64,000 nt of DNA from CAZUHB01 sp964620445 (lineage in GTDB: Bacteria > Planctomycetota > B15-G4 > CAYZWU01). Shown in pieces: positions 8,680 to 18,800 of this stretch (the stretch's first letter is position 1; every line of letters starts with the position of its first letter). The position numbers and the translations under genes are program-made. Below the pieces are notes generated by a model, which had not been told where the DNA came from, did no database searches, and worked only from the letters and a program-made list of their open reading frames with translations. The stretch is taken from NCBI GenBank assembly GCA_964620445.1, contig CAZUHB010000008.1, positions 62,001 through 126,000 of the forward strand, written 5' to 3'.

Positions 8680-9336
8680 TCACCGTGGACCATCCGCTGC
8701 CCAGAGAATTCCCCGGACGATGATTTCCTTGACCTGTGGAATCTTCAGTTCCGCTGCCTCGTGCCCGAGGGAACAGTAAAAAACGCGCCCCCTGCCGTGG
8801 TGCCTCGTCCAGACCACCGGCATGCGACAGCGGTCGACCCACGAGCAGTGTGCGCCGCTGAAAGTCGTGACCGCCAGAACACGGTTGGAGGGGTCGACAT
8901 GCATGTAGTACTGCTCGGAACGGATACTGAAATCGCCGATTCCGTTCATGACCGGATGGTCACTGTCAACCACCTCGACCTCGTAATCGATCACACCGCC
9001 AGGGTGTGCCACGAACTGTCCACCAACCATGAACTGATACTCGGCCGCGCTCCTGAAAGCATCCCCCATCCCGCCGTGCCAACCGGCGACACCCACACCC
9101 GCCCTGACCGTCTCGACGAGCGATTTTTCCTGGCCCGGAGTCAGCTCGCCCAGGGTCCAGGCCGGAACGAGGACGTCGTAGCCCTTCAGGTCATCGGCGC
9201 TCCCGAACGCCGCCAGGGTCGTGGAAAGTGTCACGCTCATACCTGCGGCCTCGAGGGCCGGTGCCACGATCTCGACGCACCTGTCCGGCTCGTGCCCGTC
9301 CCACCCTCCGTAAACGATCAAGGCTGCCTGGGACAT
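8680..9336 (-). CDS. ThuA-like domain protein
   Basis: A 218-residue protein of the ThuA / class I glutamine amidotransferase-like fold, found in sugar-use clusters beside Gfo/Idh/MocA oxidoreductases. Visible family features are IVYGGWDGHEPDRC near the N terminus, VPAWTLGELTPGQEKSL, VGVAGWHGGMGDAF, FVAHPGG, and VVWTRHHGRGRVFYCSLGHE near the C terminus. The biochemical reaction of this family is not firmly established. The ATG at 9336 was chosen because GAGGAG lies seven bases upstream; a GTG two codons earlier sits too close to it. No signal peptide is present. Confidence 0.92.
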   Translation of the reverse strand: MSQAALIVYGGWDGHEPDRCVEIVAPALEAAGMSVTLSTTLAAFGSADDLKGYDVLVPAWTLGELTPGQEKSLVETVRAGVGVAGWHGGMGDAFRSAAEYQFMVGGQFVAHPGGVIDYEVEVVDSDHPVMNGIGDFSIRSEQYYMHVDPSNRVLAVTTFSGAHCSWVDRCRMPVVWTRHHGRGRVFYCSLGHEAAELKIPQVKEIIVRGILWAADGPR

Positions 9337-9473
9337 CGTCACACTCCTCTCGTCACCAGATCCGGCCGTTTCGCCACAAACTCCGGGACACCCGTCACAA
9401 AGTGGTTACTGTTTTCGAATTCCGGCCGTATACCTCTTCAGAAAAGCACCCACCATTTGACAACACAGAATCG

Positions 9474-9558
9474 AAAAGTCGTGACAGAGGTGCTATGTGC
9501 TGAGAATCGGGGGGATCGGTTCTTCTTCTTTAAGGGTGACGCCTCTGTCACGACGTTT
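9474..9558. repeat. inverted repeat, 13-bp perfect arms flanked by A/T runs
   Basis: GTCGTGACAGAGG (9478-9490) is exactly complementary to CCTCTGTCACGAC (9542-9554). Outside the arms, AAAA on the left and a run of nine T on the right extend the pairing after one mismatch. The 51-base loop is unusual for a plain terminator, so a small MITE-like element or a regulatory structure is also possible. Confidence 0.7.
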
Positions 9559-9651
9559 TTTTTTCCACTTCGACAAGAGCGACAAGCGGTTGAGGGTGAA
9601 CCCATAGGGTATTTAACCTGGCTTGGCTGCAAGACTCCTCATCCGCTTTCT

Positions 9652-9696
9652 CCACCTGGGGGGCCGGATTCGGCGCAGTATCCGGTCCCCCGGTGG
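9652..9696 (-). terminator. strong hairpin after the secreted-protein gene
   Basis: CCACC-T-GGGGGGCCGGAT pairs with ATCCGGTCCCCC-GGTGG around a 10-base loop, giving a 17-pair stem with one bulge and one mismatch. It starts 27 bases beyond the stop codon of the minus-strand gene that ends at 9723. There is no T-run in the minus direction, so it may protect the 3' end of the mRNA rather than act as an intrinsic terminator. Confidence 0.5.
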
Positions 9697-9722
9697 ATCC
9701 TTCGCGACAGTGCCGCCCTCGG

Positions 9723-10331
9723 TCACTTCTCGACAACGAGCCTCACATTGTCGAGCGACACGCTCTCCTTCTTGTCCCCCGTGCTTGCCGAGATCTTGAG
9801 AAGGAACTCCTCCATCTCGGGCTCCGGATCGGTAAACGCCGGGCCGGCGAGGCCGTCGAGGAACATCTGGTACTGATTCCGGGCGCGGCGCACCTCGAAG
9901 GAGAAATCACGTCCCGGAAAGATCCACATGCGGGGATCGACGCTCACGAAACGATTGCCCTTGAGAATGGCTGACTTCACCCCGTCGAGCACGCGGTGAT
10001 AGGAGCCGAGAAAGGCGAAGCAGAAAAAACATTCCTTGCTTTTCGGATCGACGAGCACGATTTCTATGTTGGCCTTTTCCTCGGTCCATCCGTCGAAGGA
10101 GAGGGTGAAGTCGCCCTTCAGCTTCTTCTTGTATTCGAGAGCGCCGCTCCCCTCGCCGCGCAGTTCGCCCTGATCGATCTTCCACTTCTTCGTGGTCACG
10201 CGCCAGTCGGACGGAACACGCCGCGTCGAAAAATCGACGGTCACGATCTTCTTCTCCTTCGGCGCCGTGAGCGCACGCGAAAAAGAAAGCGCCAGAACAA
10301 CGGCCACCAGAGAGATCAGGCATACTCTCAT
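9723..10331 (-). CDS. secreted beta-sandwich protein (LamG/DUF1080-like), function unknown
   Basis: A 202-residue protein. MRVCLISLVAVVLALSFS is a signal peptide, so it is exported. The rest reads as a single beta-rich domain: DWRVTTKKWKIDQGELRGEG, FTLSFDGWTEEKANIEIVL, FEVRRARNQYQMFLDG, and a closing SVSLDNVRLVVEK. This pattern is typical of concanavalin-like or DUF1080-like carbohydrate-associated folds, but no catalytic motif is recognisable. Its ATG overlaps the stop codon of the GH106-like gene by four bases (ATGA), so the two are translationally coupled. It may bind the same glycan as its partner (inference). Confidence 0.75.
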   Translation of the reverse strand: MRVCLISLVAVVLALSFSRALTAPKEKKIVTVDFSTRRVPSDWRVTTKKWKIDQGELRGEGSGALEYKKKLKGDFTLSFDGWTEEKANIEIVLVDPKSKECFFCFAFLGSYHRVLDGVKSAILKGNRFVSVDPRMWIFPGRDFSFEVRRARNQYQMFLDGLAGPAFTDPEPEMEEFLLKISASTGDKKESVSLDNVRLVVEK

Positions 10332-12285
10332 CGTTCTTCTCCTTCCGCACGGTCCTGATTGTCCGGCATGTATTCTATATCAATCGAACGTGTTCCGCCA
10401 TCGGAGCCGACAGAGAGGAGCAGGGACTGGCACGGGGCGAAATCGAGGGTCACCCTGTGGCTCTTCGCCTGGAGATTGATGGCCACGTCCACCACCGATC
10501 GCTGTGCGCGGTTCGCCGCACCATGGGCAAGCGGGAGATGCAGGTCTTGCGCCGCGGGGTGTGCAAAGAAAACGAAGTGCCTTTCTCCATCGGTGCGGCA
10601 CCAGAAATCGGGAAGTCTTTCTCCGCCTCCCATGAGCTCGACGAGCGGAGGATTGACGGCGATCCTGTCGAAGGAGTCGGAAACATTGTCGAGGGAGATC
10701 AGTTTGTCGAGCCGCTCCTCGTAGTCGCCGGACTTCATCCGGCCCGGCTCCCTGGGACGTTTCGCCAGGCAGATCGGAAATCCCCTCTCGGCCAGGTCGA
10801 GAATCGTGTCGAGTGCGCCGCTGTCGAGATGATCCACGCCCACGTAGAGCGACGAGAATCGGGCTTCGCCGCAACGCAACGCGGCGCCGCACAGGCCGCC
10901 CTCCGCCAGAAAATCATGGTTGATCCAGAGCGGATGAAATCCTGCCAGCTCGGCGGGCATCTCCACGTATCGCAACTCGTAAGCGCCCCACGCCCAGGGG
11001 AATTGCAGCTCCTCGGGGTATTCGCCGGCGATCCATGCATCCTCGAGCGGAAGGTAGACAGCCACGTCCGAGTAGGTTCTTCCCTGCCGCATGACGCGAG
11101 CCACGCTTTCCATGTAACCGTTGAACAGGGCGAGGTCGCGTGAGAGGGTTCCCTCGGGCCCCACGTGAACGGTCGCATAAAAGCGGTTCGGATCCTCTTC
11201 GTCGCGAAAGTAGGGCATGCCGTGCCAGAAGATCTGGTTCACACCGTTCGCGAAGAGCGCGTCGGCAACGAGTTTGAGATCGGCTGTTCGCTCCTCCTCG
11301 AGGTGCTCGCCCGGAAAGCCGTAGACGCAAGTGAATGTCTCGGCGCTGACCAGAGGACGCGCGGAGAGCACGGCGGCCGAAGCCGGAATCCGCGCGAAGG
11401 GCGGCTCGTAGAGCATCGCCTCGCTCTCCGGCACGTCGACACTGGCGTAGGCGCTGATCAGATCGGTGGGCGAGCCCGAACACTGGACACGCGAAAACGC
11501 GCCGAGGTCGTGGCAGATCTCCGTGAAGGGCACGAAGAACTGGTCGATCACGTACTCGGAGACGAGTTTCATGTAGTCGTAGCGCACGTCGGCGTGATCG
11601 CTCTCGTAGATCCGCTCCATGAACGGTCTCAGATCGTAGCCGAAGCGCTCCTCGAAAAGGTCGCCGAATCCATCGGTCCAGATGCGGCGCGTTTCGACCT
11701 CCCATGAATCGCAGAACAGGCCGGAGCGCCTGCCTTTCAACGCGGGTTCGAGCGCGCGGCCCATGACGCGCGCGTAGCGTTCCAGCGCGCCGCGATTCAT
11801 GTGATCGATCACGTTGCCGATCTCGGGATGCTCCCAGGTGAGTCGGAGCTCCTTCTTGAATTCGGGATCGCCGAAAATCCTGGTCCTGTCGCTGTCCGGA
11901 ACAAAGCATCCCCCGAAAGGCCACAGACTCCCGAAAGTGAAATCGCACGCGAGGCCGAGCGATTCGGCATAACGCTTCGTGTGAGCCACGAGCCGCATCC
12001 ACTCCGCGCCCAGCCAATCGATCCGGGGAGCTTCGGGATCGCGTCCAGGAGGATAGATCCAGGCGATCTCCACGCCGCCGAATCCCTTCTCCTTCAGCCA
12101 GTCGAGCTGGAATTCGATCTCCTTCTCTCGAATCTCCGATGCGAACCACCACCACCGCGTGCACGGTTTGGACGTCGCATAGAACGCGTCCGGATCAGGG
12201 CCGTCGCATTCACCGGGCCGGACAAGCTCGCGCAGGAGGGCAGAAGGACTCCAGTCACGAAAAAGACAACAACCAAGAATTTCAT
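10328..12285 (-). pseudogene. GH106-like glycoside hydrolase, apparent frameshift after the signal peptide
   Basis: The main frame (about 640 residues, end 10328) carries GH106-type features: KPCTRWWWFASEI near the N terminus, GGVEIAW, NVIDHMNRGALERY, LFCDSWEVETRRIW and FWHGMPYFRDEEDP. This suggests a rhamnosidase or related glycosidase. In that frame the only upstream start is a GTG at 12289 encoding a non-signal N terminus. In a different frame, the ATG at 12285 has GGGAGAT upstream and encodes MKFLVVVFFVTGVLLPSCAS, a lipoprotein signal with lipobox LPSC (Cys18). The natural protein was probably signal plus catalytic domain, and a one-base shift lies between about 12180 and 12225. The shift could be a sequencing error or a real mutation. 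The gene overlaps the next by ATGA. Confidence 0.72.
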
Positions 12286-12336
12286 TCACTTATCTCCCGG
12301 GACGCCCGGCGAATTCTTGTTCGCTTTAGCGCGTTC

Positions 12337-13290
12337 TTACGCGCCAAGGTGCATATGAAGCAGGTCGGCCTCTTCGCCGGCGCGAAGGGTCACGATAAAA
12401 AGGTTGTCGTAGTCGCTGTCGTCGATCGTGATCGATTCGGCAACGCCCAGTTCGGCGAGCAATGCGGGCACCGTGTTCGAATGGCCGCATACCAGGACAT
12501 TATGCCCCCTGTGCTCGGTCTCGAGCTTCCGGGCGAGCTCCTCGTACGATCGGGCATCGACCACGACCGGCTCCAACCGCGCACTACCCGCCGCGGGCGA
12601 AACGGTCTGCTGTGTGCGCTCGTACTGGGTGGCGTAGACCGCGTCGAGGTCGATCGGCTCGAGCATGCGCGCCAGCCGTGCGGCGCGTTTCCATCCGATC
12701 GGAGTGAGGCCCGGATCGTCATCGCGGCCCGATGTGTCCTTTTCAGCGTGCCTGACAACGAAGATCCGCGTCAGGCCATCGCTCTCTCGATCGGCGTTCC
12801 CTTCCGCGGCAATCATCCGCACCACGTCGCGCAGGCAACTGTTCGGAATCGGTACGGTGAGGTTGTACTGGGTGATCTTCCAGATCCCGTCCACCTTGCG
12901 CATCACGCCCGATCCGCGCCACCGTCCGTATCCGATGCTGTCCAGTTCTTCGTCGAACCATGCCACCATGCTGTCCGCGGCGACGTAGAGATGCCTCTCC
13001 TTCGAAACGAAAATCCACGCCGATTCCTTCTCGAAATGAGGTTTTGCCCAGGTCCTGAACTGGTCCACCGTCCATCTCTCTTCCCCGTCGGATCCGAGAA
13101 AGATGCCGTCCGGCACGAAGTGGTCGAAGTACCGTTCCTCGTCGGCACACGCCGCGGCATCGTGAAAATCGTCGAGCACGGCGCGTGCGGCGTCGGCATC
13201 CGCCCGCGGTGGGATCGTGGGCACACAGAACGCCGCCAGAGCGCAGAGCGCCGCCCCGCAGAAAACCTTCATCGAAAGAAAACCTGTCAT
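12337..13290 (-). CDS. exported NTF2-like/histidine phosphatase fusion
   Basis: A 317-residue fusion. After a signal peptide (FCGAALCALAAFC) comes an NTF2/SnoaL-like domain (about 35-165): ARAVLDDFHDAAACADEERYFDHFVPDGIFLGSD-type start, WTVDQFRTWAKPHF and GIWKITQYNLTVPIP. The second domain (about 185-315) is a histidine phosphatase with the RHG-type motif FVVRHAEKD, LTPIGWKRAARLA, YATQYERTQQT and VLVCGHSNTVPAL, the last supplying the second catalytic His. The substrate is unknown; SixA- and PhoE-like relatives act on phosphoproteins or small phosphoesters. The ATG at 13290 has AGGAG nine bases upstream. It lies between the sulfatase maturase and the GH106-like gene in the same minus-strand run. 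Confidence 0.9.
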   Translation of the reverse strand: MTGFLSMKVFCGAALCALAAFCVPTIPPRADADAARAVLDDFHDAAACADEERYFDHFVPDGIFLGSDGEERWTVDQFRTWAKPHFEKESAWIFVSKERHLYVAADSMVAWFDEELDSIGYGRWRGSGVMRKVDGIWKITQYNLTVPIPNSCLRDVVRMIAAEGNADRESDGLTRIFVVRHAEKDTSGRDDDPGLTPIGWKRAARLARMLEPIDLDAVYATQYERTQQTVSPAAGSARLEPVVVDARSYEELARKLETEHRGHNVLVCGHSNTVPALLAELGVAESITIDDSDYDNLFIVTLRAGEEADLLHMHLGA

Positions 13291-13337
13291 CCTCTTGCTC
13301 CTAAGTAAAGACGGGAACTCAATCGATTGCGTTCTTC

Positions 13338-14594
13338 TCAGTAGCCGCGGCCGCAGCAGACCTTGAACTTGCGTCCGCTCCCGCAAGGACAGGGATCGTT
13401 GCGTCCCACCTTGCCCCCGTCCGTTTCGGCCGAACGCCGGATCCGATCGATTTCGGCATCACGCGCTTCGATCTGATCGCGCTTCCAGTCACGGGCGAGA
13501 TCCTGCAACTTCCCGTCGGCGTGGCGGAAGAAGATCCGGAACGAGGAACAGAGATGGCTCATTTCTCCGCGGGCGCCCGGTACACGATCGCGGGTGCAAC
13601 CGCCGCGACAGTATTTCAGCCAGCGGCACTCCGTGCATTCGGCCGCGATCCGCGACTTCATGGCGCCGAATTCGGTCTGTTTCCCGCAGTTCAACAGGTC
13701 GCGGAGGTCGTCGTCCAGCACATTGCCGAGCCGCCACTCGGGCTCCACATAGAAGTCGCAGGAGTAGACATCTCCATTGTGCTCGACGACCACGTAGGCG
13801 CCGCACTCGCGCATCAGGGTGCACTCGGGGGGGTGCAGTCCGGCGTAGATGTGAAACACGGAATCGAAGAAGCGCACCGATGTGGTCGGAACGCCGTCCT
13901 CGAAGTCGCCGATCCAGAGATCGAAAAGGGAGCACAAAAAAGCGCCGAACCTTTCCGCGGAGACCTGCGAGGGCAGATCGTCGCCGCCGCTGCCGATGCC
14001 GGGATCGACGAGAGGGATGAACTGCATGTAGTTCAGCCCGAGTTCCTTGTGAAAGGAATAGATCTCGTCGGCGAAATCCGCCGCATAGTCGTTGACCACG
14101 CTCAGCGCGTTGACCGCCACCCCCTCATCGAGCATGAGCCGCGCCCGATCCCTGACCTTCTCCCACGAACCGCCCCCGCCCCGCATCTTGCGGTACCTGT
14201 CGTGCACGTGCGCGGGGCCGTCGATCGAGAGCCCGACGAGAAAGTTGTACTCCGCCAGGAAACGGGCCCACTTCTCGTCGACGAGAATCCCGTTCGTCTG
14301 GAGGCCGTTGCCCACCGTGTGCGACCGGCCGTACTTCTTCTGCAGTTCGACCGCTTTCTCGAAAAAGCCGAGTCCCATCAACGTGGGCTCCCCGCCCTGC
14401 CAACCGAACGAAATCTGTCCCGGTGCGGCCTTCATGGTCTGGGAGACCATGGCCTCGAGAATGTCCTCGCTCATGCGGTGCGTCTCGCTCGCAGGGAAGA
14501 GCCCGGCTTTCTCGAGATAGAAGCAATAAGCGCAGGCCATGTTGCAGTCGGGCCCCGCTGGCTTGATCAGGATCGAGTTGAGTGGTTTGCCCAT
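13338..14594 (-). CDS. anaerobic sulfatase-maturating radical SAM enzyme
   Basis: Oxygen-independent maturase of 418 residues that converts a Cys or Ser in sulfatases to C-alpha-formylglycine in the cytoplasm. The radical SAM cluster motif is C17-x3-C21-x2-C24 (CNMACAYC). GWQGGEPTLMG, GLSIDGP and FIPLVDP follow. The SPASM region supplies the auxiliary-cluster cysteines (CTLMRECGAYV, VYSCDFY, CTECRWLKYCRGGC). The C-terminal tail is a SEC-C zinc motif (NDPCPCGSGRKFKVCCG), a common extra on these enzymes. Its natural clients, two Cys-type sulfatases, are at 24888 and 38841. ATG 14594 was chosen over an upstream start because the conserved N terminus begins with MGKPLNSILIKPAG. Confidence 0.95.
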   Translation of the reverse strand: MGKPLNSILIKPAGPDCNMACAYCFYLEKAGLFPASETHRMSEDILEAMVSQTMKAAPGQISFGWQGGEPTLMGLGFFEKAVELQKKYGRSHTVGNGLQTNGILVDEKWARFLAEYNFLVGLSIDGPAHVHDRYRKMRGGGGSWEKVRDRARLMLDEGVAVNALSVVNDYAADFADEIYSFHKELGLNYMQFIPLVDPGIGSGGDDLPSQVSAERFGAFLCSLFDLWIGDFEDGVPTTSVRFFDSVFHIYAGLHPPECTLMRECGAYVVVEHNGDVYSCDFYVEPEWRLGNVLDDDLRDLLNCGKQTEFGAMKSRIAAECTECRWLKYCRGGCTRDRVPGARGEMSHLCSSFRIFFRHADGKLQDLARDWKRDQIEARDAEIDRIRRSAETDGGKVGRNDPCPCGSGRKFKVCCGRGY

Positions 14595-14643
14595 CGTCGT
14601 TCTCTTAAGAAATCGGGTATCCTTGACCTTCGAATCCAGCCGG

Positions 14644-15642
14644 TCACAGAACAGCGATCGGTTCACAGAGCGCTCTCAGGTTCTCATGCGGCGTTCCGGC
14701 CGGGATCTCGCACCCTCCGTTCACGAACCATGGATCGCCCACCGTCTCGTGAACGATCCGCAGCGCGCGGCGGATCCTTTCGGGTGTCGACCTCATCACC
14801 GCCTGGACCGGATCGAGGTTCCCGGTGAGTGTCACCTTCGGGCCGAGAATTCGCCGGGCCCTTCCCATGTCGACCATCGAATCGCAGTCGACGATGTCGA
14901 CACCCAGTCCGGCGATGACGGGAAGATGGGCGTTGATATCGCCGCAGATGTGCAGCCGCACCAGCCCGCCGGCCTCGTGAATCCTGTCGAAGAGCCGCTT
15001 CTGAAAGGGCGCCACGAGTCGCTCGTACATGGCGGGCGAGATCTGGCTCACCACGGCGTCGCCCACTCCGATCGTGTCCGCTCCCGCACCGATCTGCGCC
15101 TCGGCGAAATCGATCGCCACCGCCGTGCAGAGTTCCATCAGGTCGAGCGCGAATGGCTCGTCATCGATCAGATCGATCATGAAAGGCGTCACGCCGCGCA
15201 GATCGGACGCCTCGGCAGCCGGCCCCTCGACCCAGCCCGTGATCGAATAGGTCTTCCAACCGAACCGCTTGAATGAAGCGATCGTTTCGATCGTGTTGAC
15301 CATGCGCGGCGACCGCGCGGGATCCGGTTTCTCGAGAAGAGAGAGATTCTTCGAGAATTCGAGAGGCTGGCCGCAACGCGGTACAGCGTCGGCGAGATAC
15401 TCGATCGCGCCGCCGAAGGCCGTCGTCTCCGTCCACGGATCGGACATGACGTCGAGTTGATCAAATCCGAAATCGAGGACGAGCCTCCTGTTCGCCTCCG
15501 CCTTCACATGGTGGTCCAGGCAGAAGTCGCCGTACGATGCATCGACGTATCGAGCGGCAAAGTGCATGAGGATCGGGATGCGCGGGACGCAGTCCGCTTT
15601 CCGCCCCTCGACAGTGGCCATTACGCGCTCGTAACTGTTCAT
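14644..15642 (-). CDS. uroporphyrinogen decarboxylase-family protein (MtaA/CmuA-like)
   Basis: A 332-residue TIM-barrel protein of the UroD superfamily. LHICGD (His and Cys in the zinc-site position) and VDIVDCDSMVD are closer to methylcobamide:coenzyme M-type methyltransferases than to heme-pathway HemE. FVNGGCEIPAGTPHENLRAL is the usual C-terminal signature. Many glycan-degrading anaerobes carry such genes beside sugar oxidoreductases, and the true substrate is normally unknown. It is the first gene of the minus-strand run and lies 49 bp upstream of the sulfatase maturase. It is divergent from the sialidase operon, so the 218 bp between them must hold both promoters. Confidence 0.88.
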   Translation of the reverse strand: MNSYERVMATVEGRKADCVPRIPILMHFAARYVDASYGDFCLDHHVKAEANRRLVLDFGFDQLDVMSDPWTETTAFGGAIEYLADAVPRCGQPLEFSKNLSLLEKPDPARSPRMVNTIETIASFKRFGWKTYSITGWVEGPAAEASDLRGVTPFMIDLIDDEPFALDLMELCTAVAIDFAEAQIGAGADTIGVGDAVVSQISPAMYERLVAPFQKRLFDRIHEAGGLVRLHICGDINAHLPVIAGLGVDIVDCDSMVDMGRARRILGPKVTLTGNLDPVQAVMRSTPERIRRALRIVHETVGDPWFVNGGCEIPAGTPHENLRALCEPIAVL

Positions 15643-15740
15643 CAGACGGTCGGGCTCCGCCGGGGAATCGTCACAACTGCTTGATATGAAGAATATGCTG
15701 ATGTTATAGCATGGTCAAAAAAAGGATCCGGCTTTCTGCA

Positions 15741-15756
15741 CCGGATGCAGATCCGG
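15741..15756. promoter_or_regulatory. dyad CCGGAT-gcag-ATCCGG in the divergent promoter region
   Basis: A perfect 6-4-6 palindrome between the divergent UroD-like and sialidase operons. A related sequence, GGATCCGG, lies 10 bp to its left (15724-15731). Its position suits an operator that could co-regulate both operons; the regulator is unknown. Confidence 0.4.
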
Positions 15757-15860
15757 CCACTCTATCGATATTCCGAACTTGAATCCTACAACTTCAAAGG
15801 TTACAGGCAAGGAATCGTTGCAATCAATTGTTCCCTGTGCTCAGCAAGAGGATGATTCTC

Positions 15861-18800
15861 ATGAGGATAATTCCCGTGATCGTGGCGGCTCTCGTTACAA
15901 CCCTCGCAGCGGCGGAGATCTGCGCCAGCGATTTTACGATCATCGCCCTGGGTGACTCGACCACGGCGCGCCGGCCGGGCATCGAGCGGGTCTATGCCGA
16001 CCGTATCGGTTCTCTCCTCACGGCAAAAGGGATCGACGCGAGAATCGTCAACGTCGGTGTGCCGCGCCATACCACGGTCGACGCGCGGAAAAGTTTCGAG
16101 AAGGCCGTTCTCGCTCACGATCCCGCGATCGTGATCATTCAATTCGGGATCAACGACTCCTTTGTGGACGTGCACAAGGGATCCGACACGCCCCGTGTCG
16201 CCAAAGGCATCTTCGAACGGAACCTCGACTATTTCGCGGCCGCTCTCGAGGCTTCCGGCGCCCAGCCCATCTTCATGACACCCAATCCCCTCTACTGGAC
16301 CCCCGATCTCAGGAATCGGTTCGGCAAGGCGCCGTACGATATCGACGATCGCTTCGGGTTGAATCTGTTCAATGGGGAATACGCCGCATCGGTGAGACGG
16401 ATCGCCGCCGAGAGGGAACTGCCGCTCATCGACATCTACCAGCATTATGTCGACCACGACGAAAAAAACGCTCAATCCGCCGACAGGCTCCTGCTCGACG
16501 GAATGCACCCGAACGACGAGGGCCACAAGATCACCGCCGCTTTGCTGGCCGAAAGGATCATCGCCCTGCGCAACGCGATCATCTCCGTTCCTCTCGTCGA
16601 CCTTGCCGGACAGTCCTGGCGCCGCGAGGCGGCGGACAGCCTCCCGGCGGAAGAATCCGATCGATACGGCCGTTCGACCGATGGAAAGAAACTGATCCGT
16701 ATCGCCGGCCGGGACGCGGGCGGCGATCGGCCGCACTGGATGGAGAGCTCCGACATGGGCGCAACGTGGTCGCCGCTCGGCCCCGTGCCCGCCGTGCTCC
16801 ACGGGGACGGTCACGCGATCGCGCGCGCCGCCGATGGGCGGTATGTGGTCGCCTTCCGGGACCGATTCAAAGGAAGCAGGTGTTACGGCGACTGTCTCAT
16901 CTGGGTCGGATCGTGGCGCGATATCATGAAAGGCAGCTCCGGCCGGTTCCGGATCCGTCTCGTCGACGCCGTCGCGAGCGAGGCGCCTCCCGCCGCGATA
17001 CACCTCGGGCGGCTCGATGACGGCACCTTCCTCTTCGCCACCCGTTGCGCGCTGAAAAACGGCGCCCAGCCCGAACCGGTCGCGGTGCGCTTCGGCCTGG
17101 CCGAGGTCGATTGGGCCGCCAGGATCGGAAAACCGATCCCCACGCTCGGACATCGCGGCAAGGTCCGCGTCGCCTGTGTGGGAGATGCGATCCCCTACGG
17201 CCAGGGGCTACGGAACAGGCGCAAGTATGCCTTTCCGGTACAGCTCGAGAAAATGCTCGGCGTCAAGTGGGAAGTGCGCAACTTCGGCGTTCCGGGCGCG
17301 ACCGTGCTTGAGAAGGGCCAGAAGCCCTACGGGAAGGAGGAGGCTTTCGAAAAGGTGCGGTCCTGGAGACCGGACGTCGTGATCTGTGCATTCGGCATGA
17401 GCGACATGCTCGGCGGGAACTGGCAGCACGCGGCCGGTTTCGCGTCCGACTACGAAAAGCTGCTCGAGAAGTTCGACTCCATGCACTCCGCACCGCGCAT
17501 CTGGATCTGCGATCCCCCGCCGATCTTCCCCGGCCACCGACGCTATGATCAGCTCCTGAGCAACAGGAACGAATTGCGCGCTCTCGTCTGGGAGACGGCT
17601 CGATCAATCAAGGTGCCGGTCATCGACTTCTTCTCGCCGCTCGAGGACAGATCGGACCTTTTCGTCTCGGGACTCCATCCGAACGCCGGCGCCTCCTGTC
17701 TCCTGGCAGGTGCCGTCTTCAAGGCTCTCACCGGGCGCAGATGGATCCTCACAGGAGACCTTCCCAGGGAGATCGCCCCGCTCCAGCCGCCAGCGGGCGA
17801 AAGGCTGATCTTCGTCGACGGGGCGCGCGCGCCGGGCGCCTACTCGTCGTGGTATGCGCGGAAGGACTACATCGAGGGGTTCGAACAGCACAGGTACCTT
17901 GTCGCCAACAGTGGCGTGGGCAAGGGCGACTTCTGCATCAGCGCACGGCTCCGTCTCCGCGAACAGCGGCGCAGCGATGCGGCATTTCTTCTCGGCAGGA
18001 ACTTCTTCGGCTTCGAGGGATCGCGCGAGAAGATTTTCGTGAGCGGCCCCATCTTCGGCGGAACAGAGCAGCTCGATCCGAGCTCGAATGCGTTCAAATC
18101 AGGAAGCTGGATCGACTTCCGCGTGGTCCGCCGGGGCACGACCCTCCAGTTCCTGATCGACGGCAACGTGATCCACACGATCGAGGACGGGGCGCAGGCC
18201 TACGAGCCGATCGGATTCTGCCCGGGACGGGCCACTGTTCAGCTCAGTCATTTCTCCCTGGTCGGCTCGGCCATCGCCGTGAGCCCGCCCATGGCGCAGG
18301 GATATTCGATTCCGACCGTCGACCTCGCCGCGGAAAGCGAGAGGCAGGTCGTCGTCGACAGGGAGGAGGGACAGTACCTGGGGCACCCGACCACCGTGCT
18401 CCTCGAGGACGGGAGGACCATGATCTGCGTCTATCCCAAGGGCCACGGCCGGGGAGCGATCGTGATGAAGCGCAGCACCGACGCTGGATCGACCTGGTCC
18501 GGGCGTCTGCCCACTCCGAAATCGTGGGAGACGTCGATGGAGGTTCCCACCATCTACCGCGTCGCGGACCGGTCCGGCAACAAGAGGTTGATCCTCTTCT
18601 CCGGCCTCTATCCGATTCGCGTGTCGGTCTCCGACGACGACGGAGCGAGCTGGAGCGAACTCGAGGAGATCGGCGATTACGGAGGCATCGTGGCCATGGG
18701 CGACGTGGTCGCTCTCGACGAGCCGGGACATTACATGGCGCTCTTTCACGACGACGGCCGGTTCCTGCACAACTCCCGGAGAACGCATGGAAAGATGGAG

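Larger units (their letters stand above)
9337..9722. other. 386-bp intergenic region with two inverted repeats
   Basis: The region separates two minus-strand genes and contains no credible reading frame. It is more AT-rich than the flanking genes and holds a long-loop inverted repeat (9474-9558) and a strong GC-rich hairpin (9652-9696). It probably holds the end of one transcript and a promoter for the ThuA-like/oxidoreductase pair, but I cannot point to a clear -35/-10 pair. Confidence 0.6.

Noticed and set aside
15801..17153. Minus-strand frame of 450 codons
   Set aside because: Antisense to the sialidase fusion; no motifs, and it blocks the divergent promoter region.
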